64,000 bases of DNA from positions 558,001 to 622,000 of the forward strand of contig JADJLR010000001.1 in assembly GCA_016710015.1 (NCBI GenBank). Direction: 5' to 3'. The notes beneath the pieces were generated by a model. That model did no database searches, was not told where the DNA came from, and saw only the letters and a list, made by a program, of their open reading frames with translations. Shown here in pieces: positions 1 through 8,508 of this stretch. How positions within the stretch are numbered: position 1 is the stretch's first letter; every line of letters starts with the position of its first letter. The translations under genes and the position numbers were made by a program. Source of the DNA: Flavobacteriales bacterium. Its GTDB lineage: Bacteria; Bacteroidota; Bacteroidia; Flavobacteriales_F; PHOS-HE28.

Positions 1-1641
1 GCGTGGGACTACGCCAGCCTGAATCGGGTGTATGAGGAAGCGATCGCCTTGTGCCGAGAGGAACACGTACCCTGTTTGATCCATGTGGAAGAAGTGACCC
101 AGCCACAGGGCCACAGCACCAGCGGCAGCCACGAACGATACAAGAGCCCCGAATTGCTGGAGTGGTACAAGGTGTACGACTGCAACGTGAAGTTCCGCGA
201 GTGGATCCTGAACTTCAAACCCGGGGGCGAGCCGATCGCCACAGTGGAAGAACTGGACGCGATCGAGAAGCAGGCGAAGGCGAACGTGCGCGCATCGCAG
301 AAGGCGGCATGGGCAGCTTTCCAGGACGAGATCAAAAGGGAGCTGCACGATGTGGCCTTCATGATCGAGGCCTTGGCTACCGCGCGCCACAGTGAAAGCA
401 GTACTACGGCCACGATCGCCAAAATGGCCAGCGACCTGCGTGCGGAGATGAGCCCGGGCAGAAAGGAAGTAGTGAGCGCCGCGAGAAAAGCATTGCTCGT
501 AGGCCACACGGCCGACCCCATTGCCCGCCAGCCGCTCGCCGACTGGATCAAGGAGGCGATGAGAACGAACGCCGACCGTTATAGCAGCCACCTGTACAGC
601 CAGAGCAAGCAAAGCGCATTGAAGGTAGTGGAAGTGCCCGTGCGCTACGACAGCAGTGAAGAGGTGGATGGCCGCATCATCATCCGCGACAACTTCGCTG
701 CCCTCTTCGAAAAGGAGCCCTTGCTCCTCACCTTCGGGGAAGACACGGGCAAGATCGGCGATGTGAACCAAGGCATGGAAGGCATGCAGGCCCGATTCGG
801 CGAGTTGCGCGTGAGCGACACCGGCATCCGCGAAGCCACCATTTTGGGCCAAGGATCGGGCATGGCACTGCGGGGATTGCGCCCGGTAGCAGAGATCCAG
901 TACTTGGACTATCTCCTCTATTGCATCCAAGGCATCAGCGACGACCTGGCCACAGTGCAGTGGCGCACCAAGGGTGGGCAGAAAGCACCGCTCATCATCC
1001 GCACCCGTGGTCACCGCTTGGAAGGCGTGTGGCACAGTGGCAGCCCCATGGGCATGATCCTGAATGCCATGCGGGGTGTGGTGGTCTGCGTTCCTCGGAA
1101 TATGCAACAAGCCGCTGGCATGTACAATACACTGATCCAAAGCGACGATGCCGCCTTGGTGATCGAATGCCTCAACGGTTATCGCACCAAGGAGCGCATG
1201 CCAGCCAACCTCGGTGAATTCACGGTTCCCATCGGGATCCCGGAGGTGATTCGCGAAGGCACCGACCTCACCATGGTGAGCTACGGCAGCACCTTGAACC
1301 TCTGCGCAAAAGCGTGCGAAGAATTGGCCGACTTCGGCATTTCCGTGGAACTGATCGATGTCCGCACCCTGCTCCCCTTCGACCGGAAGCAGCGGATCGT
1401 GGAAAGTTTGGAGAAGACAAGCCGACTGCTTGTGGTGGATGAGGATGTGCCCGGCGGGGCCAGTGCGTACATCATGCAGCACATCCTGGAAGAACAGAAC
1501 GGTTACCGTTGGTTGGACAGCACACCCAGCACACTCACAGCGAAAGCGCATCGCCCGGCGTACGGCACGGATGGCGACTACTTCAGCAAGCCGAGTATGG
1601 AAGACGTGGTGGAGAAGGTGATCGCGATGGTCAAGGAGTGA
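1..1641 (+). CDS. Fused E1 alpha-beta subunit of a 2-oxo acid dehydrogenase complex (5' partial)
   Basis: The frame is open from base 1, so the start lies before the window; 546 codons are visible up to TGA 1639-1641. The protein is the C-terminal part of a thiamine-diphosphate E1 component that decarboxylates a 2-oxo acid and hands the acyl group to the lipoyl domain of E2 in the cytosol. Visible residues 1-205 match the end of an alpha chain (VTQPQGHSTSGSHERY near 32-47). From about 214 the beta chain begins, with FGEDTGKIGDVNQG near 245 and the C-terminal LIDVRTLLPFD. Alpha-beta fusion is usual for the branched-chain type E1 of Bacteroidota, so 2-oxoisovalerate is the likely substrate, but substrate choice cannot be read from the sequence. 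A hairpin with a T-rich tail follows 155 bases downstream. Confidence 0.9.
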   Translation, partial: AWDYASLNRVYEEAIALCREEHVPCLIHVEEVTQPQGHSTSGSHERYKSPELLEWYKVYDCNVKFREWILNFKPGGEPIATVEELDAIEKQAKANVRASQKAAWAAFQDEIKRELHDVAFMIEALATARHSESSTTATIAKMASDLRAEMSPGRKEVVSAARKALLVGHTADPIARQPLADWIKEAMRTNADRYSSHLYSQSKQSALKVVEVPVRYDSSEEVDGRIIIRDNFAALFEKEPLLLTFGEDTGKIGDVNQGMEGMQARFGELRVSDTGIREATILGQGSGMALRGLRPVAEIQYLDYLLYCIQGISDDLATVQWRTKGGQKAPLIIRTRGHRLEGVWHSGSPMGMILNAMRGVVVCVPRNMQQAAGMYNTLIQSDDAALVIECLNGYRTKERMPANLGEFTVPIGIPEVIREGTDLTMVSYGSTLNLCAKACEELADFGISVELIDVRTLLPFDRKQRIVESLEKTSRLLVVDEDVPGGASAYIMQHILEEQNGYRWLDSTPSTLTAKAHRPAYGTDGDYFSKPSMEDVVEKVIAMVKE

Positions 1642-1646
1642 TCACT

Positions 1647-2060
1647 GGAGGGCATCTCAAAATTGCTTTTGGAAGCGAGCGAGAGGGATTTCGGGATCAG
1701 CCGAGGCACGAGATCCGAGCATGGCCAGGGGCTATGAAAGGTTCGAGCAACGAAGGATGGTCGCGAAAGCAGAGCTATCGCCTCTTATTTTCTACGACCC
1801 CGCTGGGGTCTTTCTCCCATCGGGGGGGCATTTTCTAGTTTCTGTGACCCCCTCTGAGGTCAGAACTCAGCACACTGGTCATTCTCCTTTTGGGTTGACC
1901 GCAGAGGGGTCACAGAGAATAGAATTCGAGTTGGACGAACGTGTTCGACCCCAGCGGGGTCGCAGAAACAACAGACCTGGTGCGGAATGTATTTAGAGGC
2001 GATAGCCCTGGTCGCGAAAGACCCTCGTGCAGCCCGAAGGGAAATTTTGAGATGCCCTCT
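1647..2060. repeat. 414-bp imperfect palindrome between convergent genes
   Basis: The two ends are inverted copies, 16 of 17 bases matching (1647-1663 against 2044-2060, core GGGCATCTCAAAAT). Inside, further paired blocks occur in nested order: GCTATCGCCTCT (about 1775-1786) with its complement near 1997-2008; the hairpin GACCCCGCTGGGGTC (1796-1810) with its reverse complement at 1947-1961; and CTGTGACCCC...GGTC near 1843 with its complement near 1898. A GGTCGCGAAAG word is repeated directly in both halves. The element fills the gap between two genes that end towards each other. It may be a non-autonomous element or a fold-back terminator structure; no coding capacity is evident. Confidence 0.7.
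1796..1815 (+). terminator. Hairpin with T-rich tail after the E1 gene
   Basis: GACCCC-GCT-GGGGTC forms a 6-bp stem with a 3-base loop, followed by TTTCT. It lies within the larger palindrome and could end transcription of the E1 gene. The equivalent hairpin at 1947-1961 serves the opposite direction less clearly. Confidence 0.4.
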
Positions 2061-2598
2061 AGGCTCGCCGCAACCGTCCCATTGCAGCGTCATCCTCTAG
2101 CAGGTAGCTGCCACGCTGAGCGATCGATAGGCCATGGACACCCGGTGCCAATTGCGTGAACATCACGGTATCCGTAGAGATCATGATCGTTCGGCCACCC
2201 AGCACTCCAAGAGACAGGTTCGGTTCCAAACCGGTATCCTCAGGATCATCGGCCAATTGCTCCAAGAAGAAGGTCAGCATGGTATCCCGTTTCGCCAACC
2301 AGTTGAGTGCGACCCGCTCGAAGTCCGACTGATCCAAGACCGGTTCGTTCAGCACTCGGATGTCCTGATGCAACTCGCGCAGCCATTCGATAAGGCCATG
2401 GAGTTCATCCGGTTCGAATTCGTTCTCGGACCAGATCCGCAGATCGATGGAAGCATCGTCCTGTAGCACGATCCGGTACTGCCTTGGGGCAAGCCCAGCG
2501 ATCACACCGGTCACAGCCTCTTCGGCCGATCCATTGAAGTAGTTCGCCGCGATCAGCGATTGCTTCGTTCCAGGTTTGAATTTCACGTTCAAGGCCAT
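2059..2598 (-). CDS. Conserved-type hypothetical protein
   Basis: A 179-residue protein if read from ATG 2598 (MALNVKFKPGTKQ); an upstream ATG at 2631 would add 11 residues, and an AAAGG directly abutting that ATG is too close to be a good ribosome site, so the shorter form is preferred. It has no signal peptide and no membrane segments; the middle is rich in acidic and leucine residues (LIEWLRELHQDIRVL). The C-terminal third carries LGVLGGRTIMISTDTVMF. I do not recognise the family. It stands alone, convergent with the E1 gene, its stop overlapping the right end of the 414-bp palindrome by two bases. Confidence 0.7.
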   Translation of the reverse strand: MALNVKFKPGTKQSLIAANYFNGSAEEAVTGVIAGLAPRQYRIVLQDDASIDLRIWSENEFEPDELHGLIEWLRELHQDIRVLNEPVLDQSDFERVALNWLAKRDTMLTFFLEQLADDPEDTGLEPNLSLGVLGGRTIMISTDTVMFTQLAPGVHGLSIAQRGSYLLEDDAAMGRLRRA

Positions 2599-2989
2599 AT
2601 TCCGTCGGATCGGTGTCACACGTGAATGCATCCTTTACAACGTAAGAAGTCCCCAAACCGTTTCGTGAAGAGGTTCTGGCCGGATGCCGAAACGAGGAAC
2701 GGTCGGGTCCACATCAGGATCGTCCTACGCGGTGCCACTCCTTGTTCACATATCTGAATATCAGGAAATTACACTACATCGAACCGGATATGAGCGCACT
2801 AGGATGGCAGGGCACAGACCGGTTCTGACAGATGCCTTTCGGGAGTGTGGGACATGGACCCAGCGAGGTGGACAGGCGAAGCGCCTATCGCACCATTGCG
2901 CAGCCGCATCGGTCTGGAGGTAAATGGAGCATTAGGACCATTGCCGCCAATTTCTACCTTGGCGGGCCTCAACCCCATCCTGTTACCTT
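2599..2989. other. Gene-free stretch upstream of the first peptide transporter
   Basis: No convincing reading frame is seen. The right end holds a weak promoter candidate for the transporter: TTAG at 2932-2935 and TACCTTGG at 2955-2962, resembling the Bacteroidota -33 and -7 boxes (TAnnTTTG) with 19 bases between them. The rest shows no repeat or stable hairpin by eye. Confidence 0.4.
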
Positions 2990-4471
2990 ATGAGCACGAC
3001 ACAAACGCCCACCACGGGCCATCCCCAAGGCTTGTATTGGCTATTCGCAGCCGAGATGTGGGAGCGCTTCTGCTACTACGGCATGCGCGCCCTGTTGCTG
3101 TTGTACTTGGTGAAGTCCTTGGCCATGGGCGACAACAAGGGCTTCGCGGTCTACGGTGCCTACACGGCGTTGGTGTATGTAATGCCGGTGATCGGAGGCA
3201 GACTCGCTGATCAGGTCCTCGGATCCAGGTTGGCAGTATTGTTCGGTGGGATCATGATGGCCATTGGCGAATTCCTCATCGTTGGTGGCACCGAGATGTT
3301 GTTGTTCTGGGGTATGGCCGTGATCATCGTGGGTAATGGCCTCTTCAAGCCGAACATTAGCACGATGGTCGGTAAGCTCTATCCAGATGGCGACCCCCGC
3401 AAGGATTCTGGATTCACGATCTTCTACATCGGTATCAATCTCGGGGCGTTGCTGGCTACCACGGTCTGCGCAGAAGTGGGCCATATCTATGGTGCCCAAT
3501 ACGGCTTCGCGCTGGCAGGTATCGGCATGCTATTAGGTGTCGTGATCTTCCAACTCGGAAGCAAACATTACGCGCATGTCAGCGCACCTCCATCACCGGA
3601 GACCTTGCACAAACCGAAATATGGCCCCTTGAGTCCTTTCGTTGCCGTGGTACTCGGGTGCTTCGCACTGATCCCCTTCCTTTACTTCCTTCTTCGCAAT
3701 ACCACCATTGCCGGTTACGTGCTGCTGGCGGTGGCGGTGTATGTGATCGGCAGCTTGATCGCACGTGGTGTGAAGGATGGCAAGGTGCAGTTGGACAAGA
3801 TGTTCGGCTTCATCATCCTTATGCTGTTCAATGTGGTATTCTGGGCTTGTTTCGAACAAGCAGGCAGCAGCCTGACACTCTTCGCCGAACGCAACGTGGA
3901 CCGTCACATTTTCGGTTGGGAGATGGGTGCTGCCACCACGCAGTTCTTCAACCCGGCATATATCCTGCTATTCGGATCCATCTTCTCCGTGATGTGGGTG
4001 CGCCTGAAAATGATCGGCAGGGACCCGAGCATACCCATGAAATTCGGATTGGGCATCCTTCAACTCGGCCTAGGCTACTTGGTGGTGCTGGTGGCCGCCC
4101 CGATGGCGATCGAGTACCAGGTGCCGCTTTGGACCTTGGCCTTGCTGTACATGTTGCATACCACCGGTGAATTGTTCCTGAGCCCGATCGGCTTGAGCAT
4201 GGTGACCAAACTGGTTCCCAAGGACATGACCGCAACGGCTATGGGCGCTTGGTTCCTAAGCATTGCCGGAGCGAATTACGCAGCTGGCCTTTTGGCCACG
4301 ATGACCGGGGCCGATCATGAATTGGGGGAAGGGGAAGTGATCGACAAGGCCGTCAGCTTGGCCACCTACACGGACGTATACACGAACATCGGTTTCGTCA
4401 CCGTCGGCATCGGCCTGTTCCTTATGGTCATCAGCCCCTTGGTGAACAAACTGTTCCACGGGATCCGTTAA
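2990..4471 (+). CDS. POT/PTR-family proton-dependent oligopeptide transporter (copy 1)
   Basis: A 493-residue polytopic inner-membrane protein that imports di- and tripeptides with protons. The family motif ExxERFxYYG is complete (E22, E25, R26, F27, Y29, Y30, G31), and the second PTR signature appears as FYIGINLGALLATT around residue 147. About 14 hydrophobic segments fit the bacterial members that carry two extra helices. ATG 2990 directly precedes a typical N-terminus (GHPQGLYWLFAAEMWERF). It is the first of three tandem paralogues on the same strand; the 197-bp gap to the next holds a direct repeat, so the three may not be a single transcript. Lengths are normal for the family. Confidence 0.93.
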   Translation: MSTTQTPTTGHPQGLYWLFAAEMWERFCYYGMRALLLLYLVKSLAMGDNKGFAVYGAYTALVYVMPVIGGRLADQVLGSRLAVLFGGIMMAIGEFLIVGGTEMLLFWGMAVIIVGNGLFKPNISTMVGKLYPDGDPRKDSGFTIFYIGINLGALLATTVCAEVGHIYGAQYGFALAGIGMLLGVVIFQLGSKHYAHVSAPPSPETLHKPKYGPLSPFVAVVLGCFALIPFLYFLLRNTTIAGYVLLAVAVYVIGSLIARGVKDGKVQLDKMFGFIILMLFNVVFWACFEQAGSSLTLFAERNVDRHIFGWEMGAATTQFFNPAYILLFGSIFSVMWVRLKMIGRDPSIPMKFGLGILQLGLGYLVVLVAAPMAIEYQVPLWTLALLYMLHTTGELFLSPIGLSMVTKLVPKDMTATAMGAWFLSIAGANYAAGLLATMTGADHELGEGEVIDKAVSLATYTDVYTNIGFVTVGIGLFLMVISPLVNKLFHGIR

Positions 4472-4562
4472 GTGTGTCGCGATCAACATGTTCAACCAAG
4501 GCCGCACTTCCTTGGTGCCGAAGCATGCATCAGCATTCCAGCCCATTGCCTACATATTATCG

Positions 4563-4655
4563 GCGCTGATCCTAAAGACCCGCGTCATCTGCGTTCCAAA
4601 CAACACATTCTCAGATCTGCGCTGATCCTAAAGATCCGCGTCATCTGCGCTCCAT
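4563..4655. repeat. Two direct copies of a ~37-bp intergenic repeat
   Basis: CGCTGATCCTAAAGA-C/T-CCGCGTCATCTGCG occurs at about 4563-4599 and again at about 4619-4655 with one or two differences, 56 bases apart, in the gap between two peptide-transporter genes. It does not encode protein and has no strong hairpin. The word CGCGTCATCTGCG looks like a dispersed intergenic repeat, but other copies were not found in this window. Confidence 0.7.
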
Positions 4656-4668
4656 TCTTCCCCCGACC

Positions 4669-6224
4669 ATGAGCACCACTTCAGCCGCCAAGCACCCCAA
4701 AGGACTCTACGTCCTGTTCTTCACCGAAATGTGGGAGCGATTCGGCTACTACCTCATGCTCGGCATCTTCTCGCTATACATGATCGACGGCTGGGAAAGC
4801 GGCGGTATGGGCTTCGATAGTTTGAAGAAAAGCGACATCTACGGCACCTACCTCGGCTTGGTCTACCTCACACCCTTCATCGGAGGGTTATTGGCCGATC
4901 GGATCCTTGGCTTTCGAAGGAGCATCCTGATAGGTGGACTGCTGATGGCCGCAGGCTACTTGACCTTGGCCGTTCACGATGCGACAGCATTCTATGTTGG
5001 TCTGCTCCTGATCATTCTGGGCAATGGCATGTTCAAGCCGAACATCAGCACCTTGGTCGGTAACCTGTACAGCGATGACCGCTACCGGGCCAACAAGGAC
5101 GCGGGCTACAACATCTTCTACATGGGCATCAACATCGGTGCCTTCGTCTGCAACTTCGTGGCGGCCTACATGCAGATCAAGTACGGCTGGGGCTATGCCT
5201 TCGCTGCGGCGGGCATCGGTATGCTTATCGGTGTCATCGTCTTCATTTCCGGCAACAAGCACATCAAGGAAGCGGATGTGATCAAGCCGCTGCAACCCGG
5301 CGATATGGGTACGGGCAAGATCCTGCTGAGCACCATCGTCCCGATGTTCGTATTCGGGATCCTCGGTTACCTGATCCCCGGCAACTTGCTGGGTACGGAC
5401 ACCAACGATGCCTTCATCTTCGGCTGCATTCCGGTAGTGGCCTTCTTCATCTACCTCTATGTCTCGGCCAACGAAGAGGACAAACGACCCATCGGTGCCT
5501 TGCTTGCTGTATTCGGCTGTTTGGTGATCTTCTGGGCGGTATTCCACCAGAACGGCGATGCGCTCACGGTGTTCGCCAAGGACCATACCGACCGCGAAAT
5601 GCCGCTTGCGATTAGCAACGTCGCGGACAACATGAACATGGCCGAGACCGTGACGAATAACGGAGCGAACACCGATGCGAACAGTGCGCAATATTTCGAG
5701 ACCCTGGCCCCGGAGAACGTGCCCGCCGAAGGTGGCAGCATGAAACTCTACTCCACCCAGTTGTATCAAAGCATCAACCCAGGTTGGGTCATATTGCTCA
5801 CCCCATTGATCGTTGCCCTATGGGCCTTCATGCGGGGCCGTAAGAAGGAGCCCACCACACCGACCAAGATCGCGATCGGTCTGGTGATCACAGCTCTCTC
5901 GGCGTTGGTGATGGTCGGTGCTGTACTGGCCACGAACAACTTGGAAAGCAAGGCCAGCAGTTGGTGGCTGATCGCCTCGTACGGCGTGATCACTTTCGGG
6001 GAACTCTGTCTCAGCCCCATGGGCCTTTCCTTGGTGAGCAAACTGAGTCCACCCCCTCCGTCGGCAACAAGCTCAGTGGCATGCTCAGCGGCCTGTGGGA
6101 AGGTTTTGAGGACAAGACCCACTTCTTCTACATGAACTTCGGCCTGGCCATGGCCGCCGCATTGATGCTCTTCCTCCTGTTGCGCTGGTTGAACGCAGTG
6201 ATGCGGGAGAAGAACATCTACTAG
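4669..6224 (+). pseudogene. POT-family peptide transporter (copy 2), broken by a ~40-nt deletion and frameshift
   Basis: From ATG 4669 the protein is a normal POT transporter (ExxERFxYY at residues 20-28, with L instead of G after it) up to SLVSKLSP, codon ending 6051. The frame then runs into nonsense and stops at 6135. The family C-terminus resumes in another frame at 6057 (SVGNKLSGMLSG) and reaches TAG at 6222-6224. Alignment with copies 1 and 3 shows 15 residues (the MGAWFL helix) missing, which implies a deletion of 40 nt if the five visible C's are original. Loss of part of helix 11 and the tail should abolish transport. A long periplasmic insert (residues about 310-360) also sets this copy apart. 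Either true decay or a misassembly. Confidence 0.85.
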
Positions 6225-6260
6225 AACAATCGCTCGAATCTCAAAAACCCCACTCGGAAC

Positions 6261-7745
6261 ATGGCCAAGTTGCTCGACGGCATAACAGGACACCCGAAGG
6301 CGCTATACATGCTCTTCTTCACGGAGATGTGGGAGCGTTTCACCTTCTACGGGATGCGCGCCTTGCTCATCTTGTTCATGACGAGCCAATTGTTCTACCC
6401 GGATGCAAAGGCGAACCACATTTATGGCAGCTATCAAGCGCTGGTGTATGCCATGCCCCTTTTCGGAGGTATGCTCGCCGACCGGTTGCTCGGATTCCGA
6501 CGCAGCATTCTTTTCGGCGGCGTGGTGATGGCGCTCGGAAGCTTCGTGATGGCTATACCAAGTGAGATAGCGTTTTACGTCGGCATGGGCTTCATCGTGG
6601 TTGGCAACGGTTTCTTCAAGCCCAACATCAGCAGTATCGTCGGCAAGCTGTACGCAGAGAATGATCCCCGGAGGGATGCAGGGTTCTCCCTGTTTTACAT
6701 GGGCATCAACATCGGTGCACTGGCCGGCGGATTGATTTGTGGATACATCGGACAGAACATCAACTGGCACCTAGGCTTCGGGGTCGCCGGGTTGTTCATG
6801 ATCATCGGACTCATCGTTTTCAACATGGGCAAGCACCTATTGGAGGGCAAGGGCGATGCTCCGGATGATGCAGCGCTCACCAAGCCTTCTTTCATCGGAC
6901 TACGCCAGGACTGGAGCACCTTCATCCTCTCACTGCTGTGCATTCCAGTGTTCGCCTTCACTCTCTGGCATTATGAGGTTATGGACTACGTGTTCAACCC
7001 GTTGGGGATAATAGCACTGGTCTACCTCCTGTACCTCGCTTTCACCCAAGTGGACAAGGCCGCAAGACAAAAGATGTTCGCTGCCATCGTGATGATCCTT
7101 TTCAGCGTACTGTTCTGGGGATTCTATGAACAAGCCGGAGGGTCGTTGAACCTATACGCGTTGCGTAATGTGGACCTAAGCGCCTTCGGTGGACAAGACA
7201 CGGCGGCAGCGGTGAACAACAGCGTAAATCCGTTGCTCGTAATCCTGTTAAGTCCTGTTTTCGCCGCGCTTTGGGTTTGGCTGAGCAGCCGACGTATGGA
7301 ACCCAATACCCCTATGAAGTTCGGCCTCGCATTCCTTCAACTCGCACTCGGTTTCTACATGTTCATCTTGGGTTCCAAGTTTGCAGACAACGGTATGGTG
7401 CCGGTGCTCTACTTTGTCCTAGGGTACATGTTCCTCTCGAGTGGCGAACTCTGTCTATCCCCGATCGGCCTGAGCATGATCACAAAGCTCTCACCAGCGA
7501 AATTGGTGGGGATGATGATGGGCGCGTGGTTCCTAGCCAGTGCATTTGGGCAGTTTGTAGCGGGTAAAGTGGGGGCGATGATGGCAATGCCCACGGTCGA
7601 TGGTGAAACGACCCTACCGCCAATGGAATCATTGGTCATCTACAGTGGTGTATTCCAAGACATCGCCTACATTTCTCTTGGTGCCGGTGTGATCATGCTG
7701 TTGCTCACTCCGGTCCTTAAGAAGTGGATGCACGGTATCCACTGA
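6261..7745 (+). CDS. POT/PTR-family proton-dependent oligopeptide transporter (copy 3)
   Basis: A 494-residue inner-membrane peptide/proton symporter. The ExxERFxYYG motif reads EMWERFTFYG (residues 22-31), with one Y replaced by F. The second signature is FYMGINIGALAGG near 150. The complete C-terminal helix LSPAKLVGMMMGAWF is the reference that reveals the deletion in copy 2. ATG 6261 follows copy 2 by 36 bases. The stop overlaps by one base an ATG (7745) in frame with the next gene, so translation could be coupled. Three tandem paralogues suggest peptides are a major nutrient, with different specificities for each copy (inference). Confidence 0.93.
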   Translation: MAKLLDGITGHPKALYMLFFTEMWERFTFYGMRALLILFMTSQLFYPDAKANHIYGSYQALVYAMPLFGGMLADRLLGFRRSILFGGVVMALGSFVMAIPSEIAFYVGMGFIVVGNGFFKPNISSIVGKLYAENDPRRDAGFSLFYMGINIGALAGGLICGYIGQNINWHLGFGVAGLFMIIGLIVFNMGKHLLEGKGDAPDDAALTKPSFIGLRQDWSTFILSLLCIPVFAFTLWHYEVMDYVFNPLGIIALVYLLYLAFTQVDKAARQKMFAAIVMILFSVLFWGFYEQAGGSLNLYALRNVDLSAFGGQDTAAAVNNSVNPLLVILLSPVFAALWVWLSSRRMEPNTPMKFGLAFLQLALGFYMFILGSKFADNGMVPVLYFVLGYMFLSSGELCLSPIGLSMITKLSPAKLVGMMMGAWFLASAFGQFVAGKVGAMMAMPTVDGETTLPPMESLVIYSGVFQDIAYISLGAGVIMLLLTPVLKKWMHGIH

Positions 7746-7795
7746 TGAACAGAAACGGCACGGTCTTGGCTTGGATCCGACCTCAACTCTTTGCT

Positions 7796-8359
7796 ATGCG
7801 CACCCTCCTCATTGCCCTCGCTCTGCTCCCTTTGGTAGCGTTCACCCAATCCACCGTGAAGTCGACCGCTGGGATCCAGTGGCTGTCCATTGAAGAAGCC
7901 CAAGCGCGGACCAAGAAGGAACCGCGCCCGCTGATGGTGGATGTGTACACCAGCTGGTGTGGTCCGTGCAAGATGTTGGATGCCAAGACCTTCAGCGATC
8001 CGCGCTTGGCGGAGTTCGTGAACAAGCATTTCTACCCGGTGAAATTCAACGCCGAGAGCGGTGGATCAGTGACCTTCAATGGCCAGAAACTGGAGAACCC
8101 GGAATACGATGCTGCCCGCGCAACCGGTCGCAACGGTACCCACCAACTCACCTATGCCATCGCGAACGTGCAGGGACGCATCGCTTACCCGACCGTGGTG
8201 TACATCGATAGCGACCTGAATGTATTGGCTCCAGTGCAGGGCTATCTCACCCCGGACCAGATGGAACCGATCCTGAACTATTTCGGCGGATCGCATTACA
8301 AAGCGAAGGACTATCAGACGTACATGTCCGAGTTCAAGCCGAAATGGGGAACGCCGTAA
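7796..8359 (+). CDS. Secreted thioredoxin-fold protein
   Basis: A 187-residue protein from ATG 7796, chosen because it gives a clean signal peptide (MRTLLIALALLPLVAFTQS); an in-frame ATG at 7745 would bury it behind 17 extra residues. The active site is W-C55-G-P-C58-K, the classical thioredoxin CGPC, followed by the family's conserved proline region (RIAYPTVVYID). It is therefore expected to reduce or isomerise disulfides, or to deliver electrons, in the periplasm. It resembles the thioredoxin-related proteins common in Bacteroidota. A strong hairpin terminator lies 20 bases after the stop. Confidence 0.88.
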   Translation: MRTLLIALALLPLVAFTQSTVKSTAGIQWLSIEEAQARTKKEPRPLMVDVYTSWCGPCKMLDAKTFSDPRLAEFVNKHFYPVKFNAESGGSVTFNGQKLENPEYDAARATGRNGTHQLTYAIANVQGRIAYPTVVYIDSDLNVLAPVQGYLTPDQMEPILNYFGGSHYKAKDYQTYMSEFKPKWGTP

Positions 8360-8378
8360 GCGCCACCTGAACCTTTTG

Positions 8379-8410
8379 AAAGCCCTGCCAACGCGGGGTT
8401 TTCTTTCTTT
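8379..8410 (+). terminator. Rho-independent terminator after the thioredoxin gene
   Basis: AAAGCCCTG pairs with CGGGGTTTT across a six-base loop, followed by CTTTCTTT. It separates the transporter/thioredoxin group from citrate synthase. Confidence 0.75.
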
Positions 8411-8420
8411 ATGGGACAAG

Positions 8421-8452
8421 CTGGGAAAGGGGTACCTTCTTTGCTAACTTCG
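8421..8452 (+). promoter_or_regulatory. Candidate promoter of the citrate synthase gene
   Basis: TAACTTCG at 8445-8452 resembles the Bacteroidota -7 box TAnnTTTG with one mismatch. The -33 region has only CTGG (8421-8424), a weak match. The same TAACTTCGC word precedes two other genes in this window (9851 and 57183). Confidence 0.35.
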
Positions 8453-8508
8453 CGCCTGCCTCCGGAACGGTTGGCAAACAACAACAAAGACCCTTAGTAC
8501 TTGGTGCG

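Noticed and set aside
1509..2159. Small plus-strand frames in the 414-bp palindrome
   Set aside because: They cross inverted blocks and have no ribosome site or protein-like composition.
4888..5769. A 293-codon open frame antisense to peptide transporter copy 2
   Set aside because: Shadow frame of a GC-rich coding region; His/Asp-rich composition and no start context.
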